Source: Flavobacteriales bacterium UBA5692 (GTDB lineage: Bacteria; Bacteroidota; Bacteroidia; Flavobacteriales_D; Sanyastnellaceae). Taken from it: DNA of 37,774 nucleotides. The position numbers and the translations under genes were made by a program. Positions 33,668 through 37,774 of this stretch are shown piece after piece (positions within the stretch are counted from its first letter, which is position 1; each line of letters begins with the position of its first letter). Below the pieces are notes generated by a model, which saw only the letters and a program-made list of their open reading frames with translations, ran no database searches and was not told the origin of the DNA. The stretch is taken from positions 1 to 37,774 of the forward strand of contig DIHQ01000143.1 in NCBI GenBank assembly GCA_002420235.1. Direction: 5' to 3'.

Positions 33668-35173
33668 ATGGAACTAAATAATGGTCATTGCGGTGTAGAA
33701 ACCGTTTGGAATGTAGTCAGGACTACGCCAAAACTTTCCTTGTCTCCCGAATTGGAGCAAGCGATTGATCGTTGCCGAAGCTACCTCGAAACCAAATTGA
33801 ATGCAGAAACTGGTGCTGCGATTTACGGTGTAAATACGGGGTTTGGCGACCTGGCGTCTACACGCGTGGAGGCTAAAGAATTGAGCGAGTTGCAACGAAA
33901 CCTTTTGGTGTCGCACTCGTGTGGCGTAGGTGATGAAGTTCCTGCAGAAATTGTGCGTGCCATGGTGTTGCTCAAAATCAAATCACTTGGTAGGGGATAC
34001 AGTGGAGTGCGGCTTGAAACGGTACAGCGGCTCGTGGATCACTGGAATGCTGGATTGTTCCCCTCCGTGCCTTCTCAAGGATCGCTTGGGGCAAGTGGAG
34101 ACTTGGCGCCATTGAGTCATATGGTTTTGCCTTTGATCGGAGAGGGGGAAGTTTGGGTTGAAGGGACCCCTGTTCCAGCTCGTGACGTACTTGCAGCCAA
34201 AGGGTGGAAGCCTCTGGATCTGGGAGCCAAAGAGGGGCTGGCTTTAATCAATGGTACCCAGCTCATGCTTGGATATGGGGTGATGGCGCTGGAGCGGCTT
34301 GAACGTATCGCTGATTGGGCGGATGCTCTGTGTGCTTGGTCACTTGAGGCTTGGCATGGGCGGGTTGAGCCTTTTGATCCTTCCATCCACCGAGTACGCA
34401 ATCAAGTAAATGCTGAATTGGTGGCACAGAACGTATTGGATTGGCTCAAAGGAAGCGAGTGGCAGGCAATTCCTCGCGCACAGGTTCAAGATCCGTACTC
34501 ATTCCGATGCACTCCCCAGGTTCATGGAGCAAGTCGTAATTCCCTTGTTTCTGCTCGAGCAGTGTTGGATAATGAGGTCAACTCCGTGACGGACAATCCT
34601 CTCATTTTCCCAGAAGAAGATAAGATCCTCTCTGGTGGGAATTTCCACGGGCAGCCATTAGCTCTCCAACTTGAGGCAATGGCAATTGCAGCACACGAAT
34701 GGGGGAGTATATCGGAGCGGAGGACTTTCAAGTTATTGTCTGGCAAACAGGGATTACCCAGTTTCCTCGCGGTAAATCCCGGTCTGAATAGTGGATTCAT
34801 GATTCCTCAGTACACCGCGGCATCATTAGTATCACAGAACAAGCAGCTTTGCACTCCTAGTGTGGTTGATACCATCGACAGCAGCAATGGACAGGAGGAC
34901 CATGTGAGCATGGGTGCGAATGCAGCACTTAAACTTTGGAAAATATTAGACAATGTGGAGCAAGTTCTTGCGATTGAATGTCTCACCGCCGCGCAAGCCT
35001 GTGATTTGAGAAAGTCAGAAGGCATGGCACCAGCATTGGCAAGCTTACAGCGTTCACTTCGCAGGGCCGTGCCATTTATTAAGGTCGATGAGTTTTTGCA
35101 TCCCCATTTGTTGGCAGCGCGCGATTGGATGTTTTCTAGCGAATTATTGGGCGAGGCCAAAGACAAAGGTTGA
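33668..35173 (+). CDS. hutH: Histidine ammonia-lyase HutH
   Basis: HutH converts L-histidine to trans-urocanate and ammonia, the first step of histidine breakdown. The 501 residues match the family. The Ala-Ser-Gly that forms the MIO cofactor is at residues 142-144 in SLGASGDLAPLSH. Other active-site motifs are YGVNTGFGDLAS, LINGTQLM, QDPYSFRCTPQVHGA, GNFHGQPLA and the Glu in GQEDHVSMG, all typical of histidine rather than tyrosine lyases. The start could also be a GTG at 33659, 4 nt after a -7-like element (TATATTAG, 33647-33654). The frame runs back to 33401 inside the M16-like gene without family similarity. No hutU, hutI or hutG is nearby. Confidence 0.93.
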   Translation: MELNNGHCGVETVWNVVRTTPKLSLSPELEQAIDRCRSYLETKLNAETGAAIYGVNTGFGDLASTRVEAKELSELQRNLLVSHSCGVGDEVPAEIVRAMVLLKIKSLGRGYSGVRLETVQRLVDHWNAGLFPSVPSQGSLGASGDLAPLSHMVLPLIGEGEVWVEGTPVPARDVLAAKGWKPLDLGAKEGLALINGTQLMLGYGVMALERLERIADWADALCAWSLEAWHGRVEPFDPSIHRVRNQVNAELVAQNVLDWLKGSEWQAIPRAQVQDPYSFRCTPQVHGASRNSLVSARAVLDNEVNSVTDNPLIFPEEDKILSGGNFHGQPLALQLEAMAIAAHEWGSISERRTFKLLSGKQGLPSFLAVNPGLNSGFMIPQYTAASLVSQNKQLCTPSVVDTIDSSNGQEDHVSMGANAALKLWKILDNVEQVLAIECLTAAQACDLRKSEGMAPALASLQRSLRRAVPFIKVDEFLHPHLLAARDWMFSSELLGEAKDKG

Positions 35174-35193
35174 GCGCGGACTATCTTGCTACT

Positions 35194-35865
35194 GTGATAG
35201 AATTGAAGTCCATCCGAAAGACTTATCAGTCAGGAAGCCAATCCCTGAACGTATTGAAGGGGATTGATTGTATGATTAAGGAAGGAGAGCTAGTGGCCAT
35301 TATGGGCTCGAGCGGCTCCGGGAAATCCACACTTCTAAACGTTTTGGGATTACTTGATGATTTCGATGAAGGCTCTTACCTGCTCAATGGTCAAGATATG
35401 AAGGGTCTGTCCGAGAAGGCCGCTGCCCGGTTCCGCAGCGAACTTCTTGGTTTTGTTTTCCAAAGTTTCAATTTGATCAGTTATAAGTCAGCACTAGAGA
35501 ATGTCGCATTGCCATTGTATTATCAAGGGGTGCCGCGAAAAGAACGCCAGGCGCGCGCAATGGCCTTCCTTTCCAAAGTGGGATTAGCCGATTGGGCGAA
35601 GCATTTGCCCAATCAAATGAGTGGCGGTCAGAACCAACGCGTTGCCATTGCCCGTGCATTGGTTGCAAGTCCCGACGTTATTTTGGCGGACGAGCCCACG
35701 GGTGCACTGGATTCCGTTACTTCGGACGAGGTAATGGGTTTGCTCAAGGAAATTAACGAAGAGGGTATAACCATCGTGGTGGTCACCCACGAAAACGAAA
35801 TTGCCAAACAATGCGACCGCATCATTCGACTGAAGGATGGCCGCATCGAAAGGTCAAATGACTAA
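35194..35865 (+). CDS. LolD/MacB-type ABC exporter ATPase
   Basis: This ATPase of about 223 residues drives a MacB-like exporter with the two permeases that follow. It has Walker A GSSGSGKSTLLN, Q-loop VFQSFNLI, signature MSGGQNQRVAIARALV, Walker B ILADEPTGALD and switch histidine VVTHENEIA. I chose the GTG at 35194, which puts IELKSIRKTY at the N-terminus as in the family. A TTG at 35170 is possible and would overlap the hutH stop codon (TTGA). The first permease follows after 2 bp. Confidence 0.9.
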   Translation: MIELKSIRKTYQSGSQSLNVLKGIDCMIKEGELVAIMGSSGSGKSTLLNVLGLLDDFDEGSYLLNGQDMKGLSEKAAARFRSELLGFVFQSFNLISYKSALENVALPLYYQGVPRKERQARAMAFLSKVGLADWAKHLPNQMSGGQNQRVAIARALVASPDVILADEPTGALDSVTSDEVMGLLKEINEEGITIVVVTHENEIAKQCDRIIRLKDGRIERSND

Positions 35866-35867
35866 AA

Positions 35868-37106
35868 ATGGTGGATAGGGATACGTGGCTTGAGATTTTT
35901 CACACTGTGATGAGCAATCCTTTACGCACAGGACTGACTGGTTTGAGTATTGCGCTCGGGATTTTCATTTTGGTTGTAATGCAGGGTTTAGGAACTGGCC
36001 TAGAAACTGGGGTGAATCAGACGTTTGGGGACGATGCAGTCAATTTTATTCGAGTCGAAACAGGCAATGCGCAATTGGCTTACAGGGGACGCAAGCCAAA
36101 TCGCCGGGTTGAGCTTCACAATGGCGACGTCCAAGCCATGAAAACTGAAATGGACAGTGTCCCTGCCTTGAGTCGTTTGGTGTTGAAATGGGGGTCAACG
36201 GTTAGGTACCGAAATGAACAAGGTTCGTACGGTGTGCGGGGTGTAGATCCAGATCAACGTGAGATTGGTCAAGTAAACCTAACAGCAGGCCGTTTCGTAA
36301 ATGAACGTGACGTAGACCAGAATCGGAAATCGGCCGTTATTGGCGGTCAGATTTTGGCGGATCTTTACCCAAGAGGAGCAACCCCCGCAGCGGCCATTGG
36401 CTCTTTCATTCAAGTGCGGGGTATTCAATTTGTAGTCGTAGGTGTCTTCAATCAAGCCGGATCACGCTGGGAAAATAGGAGTGTTTATGTACCTTTTTCG
36501 ACAGCGCAGAAGCTTTTTACGAAGAGTGATGTTGTGAACCGTGTGGCCATTGGAACTGGTGATGCGACATTAGCAGAAACCCGCACAGCGACATCCTCCT
36601 TAATGGGCTGGTTAAGGAATTTACTTGTTGTACATCCTGACGATACGCAGGGCGTGTGGGTAGTAAATCGTAACGAACAAGCAGAGATTTACCAGCAGAT
36701 TTTTGGTGGAATACGATTGTTTCTGTGGTTTGTCGGTATGATGACCTTGCTCGCCGGAGCTATGGGTGTGGCGAATATTATGGCTATAGTTGTGCGTGAA
36801 CGAACGAAAGAAATTGGGGTTCGGAAAGCGTTAGGTGCAACGAGCGGTAGCATAGTCGCTCAAATCGTACAAGAAGCTGTCTTCTTAATGCTCATTTCGG
36901 GCTGTATCGGTTTAGTGACGGGAACTTGGCTGCTGCAGGGCATTGTGCCATTTGTTGAACATGACTTTTTTAGTAATCCACGTGTTGATTTTAGGTCTGC
37001 GCTAGCAGCACTTTGTGTTCTGACATTGGTCGGAGTAGCAAGTGCCATTGGTCCTGCACTCCGTGCTGTTTCCATTCGTCCCGTTGAAGCCTTACGCGAT
37101 GAGTGA
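35868..37106 (+). CDS. MacB-type ABC exporter permease, first of two
   Basis: This 412-residue permease has one N-terminal helix (LTGLSIALGIFILVVMQGL), a large periplasmic domain (about residues 45-280) and three C-terminal helices with AGAMGVANIMAIVVRERTKEIGVRKALGA, the coupling region of the MacB/FtsX family. It probably moves a substrate from the periplasm or membrane outward, driven by the upstream ATPase. The stop codon overlaps the next gene (ATG at 37099), which is a second permease of the same type. Confidence 0.9.
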   Translation: MVDRDTWLEIFHTVMSNPLRTGLTGLSIALGIFILVVMQGLGTGLETGVNQTFGDDAVNFIRVETGNAQLAYRGRKPNRRVELHNGDVQAMKTEMDSVPALSRLVLKWGSTVRYRNEQGSYGVRGVDPDQREIGQVNLTAGRFVNERDVDQNRKSAVIGGQILADLYPRGATPAAAIGSFIQVRGIQFVVVGVFNQAGSRWENRSVYVPFSTAQKLFTKSDVVNRVAIGTGDATLAETRTATSSLMGWLRNLLVVHPDDTQGVWVVNRNEQAEIYQQIFGGIRLFLWFVGMMTLLAGAMGVANIMAIVVRERTKEIGVRKALGATSGSIVAQIVQEAVFLMLISGCIGLVTGTWLLQGIVPFVEHDFFSNPRVDFRSALAALCVLTLVGVASAIGPALRAVSIRPVEALRDE

Positions 37107-37774
37107 TAAGAACCGAAAGCTGAGATTGTTGCGTCCGGATTGGGACGGATTCATAGAGATGATTCAAGCGCTGGTTCAAAAACCTTTTCGTACAGCGCTG
37201 AGCGGATTGGGAGTAGGCTGGGGCCTGTTCATGATTATCATTACCATTGGCTCAGCTAACGGACTGGAGAACGGTGTTGCACAAGATATAGGTGCAAAGG
37301 CCAAGAACAGCATGTTCTTGTGGACCCAAAGCACAAGTATGCCCTACAAAGGATTTCAACGTGGACGGCCCATTGACTTGACGATATCCGACGTTGAATA
37401 CCTTGCAGCAAACAGCCAGACACTTGAGGCGGTGGCTCCGCAGAATCAATTGGGCGGATGGCGCGGGTCGAACAACGTTACACGAGGACTCAAGACAGGA
37501 GCCTTTACTGTCTTCGGTGAATTTCCTGAGCAGCAGCTGATAGAAGCCAGACCGCTGACGGTGGGACGCCACATTAATGTCCGTGATATAAAGGATAAGC
37601 GCAAAATTGCTGTCATTGGAGAACGCGTAAGGGATGTTTTATTTTCAAAGCAGGAGGAGGCTATAGGTGGATTCATTCGGATTAATGGTGTCAACTTTAC
37701 CGTTGTCGGAGTTTTCAGGACAATGCGGTCAGGAGAGGATGCTGAAGAAGATTTGCAGAGCATTCGGATTACAT
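37099..37774 (+). CDS. MacB-type ABC exporter permease, second of two, 3' end cut by the window edge
   Basis: About 225 residues are visible. The start ATG overlaps the preceding stop by 8 bp. The N-terminus matches the first permease in layout: MIQALVQKPFRTALSGLGVGW leads into one helix (GLFMIIITIGSANGL), followed by the periplasmic domain with GRHINVRDIKDKRKIAVIGERV and FTVVGVF. The C-terminal helices lie beyond the window. With one ATPase and two permeases, the exporter could be a heterodimer. Confidence 0.87.
   Translation, partial: MSDKNRKLRLLRPDWDGFIEMIQALVQKPFRTALSGLGVGWGLFMIIITIGSANGLENGVAQDIGAKAKNSMFLWTQSTSMPYKGFQRGRPIDLTISDVEYLAANSQTLEAVAPQNQLGGWRGSNNVTRGLKTGAFTVFGEFPEQQLIEARPLTVGRHINVRDIKDKRKIAVIGERVRDVLFSKQEEAIGGFIRINGVNFTVVGVFRTMRSGEDAEEDLQSIRIT

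Noticed and set aside
1..37774. Search for tRNA or rRNA genes, CRISPR arrays, transposases, phage genes and defence systems
   Set aside because: By eye I found none. All long frames are assigned to ordinary chromosomal families, and there is no gene-free stretch longer than about 100 bp.

Overview
The window is a dense stretch of bacterial chromosome with about 34 protein genes, almost no intergenic space, no RNA gene, no insertion sequence and no CRISPR array. It looks like a member of the Bacteroidota, probably a Flavobacteriales-like marine or aquatic lineage. The evidence is the gene families and their order (truA next to an MsbA-type exporter, recR next to a GT2 glycosyltransferase, Mpl, MenG, a Uup-type ABC-F protein, CysZ/EI24), the lack of Shine-Dalgarno sequences, and several matches to the Bacteroidota -7 promoter element TAnnTTTG. 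One gene is cut at each edge: truA at the left and a MacB-type permease at the right.

Layout. 1-2530 (+): truA and an ABC exporter. 2533-5535 (-): the phenylacetyl-CoA epoxidase operon paaABCD with one unknown gene at its end; the reductase gene paaE (5614-6690, +) is divergent from it. 6696-9641: an ABC-F ATPase (-) and a GNAT-DinB fusion (+) that diverge. 9638-12526 (-): CTP synthase and an AI-2E family permease. 12619-14101 (+): a metal regulator of the DtxR/MntR family and a ZIP metal transporter, preceded by a 30-bp near-perfect palindrome. 14122-15471 (-): Mpl; 15552-16397 (+): an EI24/CysZ membrane protein. 16440-22556 (-): an operon-like run with aspartate aminotransferase, heptose-7-phosphate kinase, TrkH, MenG and AroA. 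22634-24112 (-): a sodium:solute symporter. 24149-30169 (+): recR, a multidomain glycosyltransferase, a 2-oxoacid dehydrogenase E2, an exonuclease and a GT4 glycosyltransferase. 30166-33598 (-): an M16-like protein without its zinc site, an FtsE-type ATPase and a GT2 glycosyltransferase. 33668-37774 (+): histidine ammonia-lyase, then a LolD/MacB-type exporter with one ATPase and two permeases.

Most of this is core metabolism and envelope biology (CTP, aromatic amino acids, menaquinone, murein recycling, LPS heptose, surface polysaccharide), with an aerobic phenylacetate module and metal homeostasis. I found no defence island, phage or transposon. The points most worth checking are: the CTP synthase has Gln where the glutaminase catalytic His should be; the metal regulator has an exceptionally long operator; several genes have a -7 element only 4-5 nt before the start codon, which implies leaderless mRNAs; and several proteins are unusual fusions or degenerate family members.
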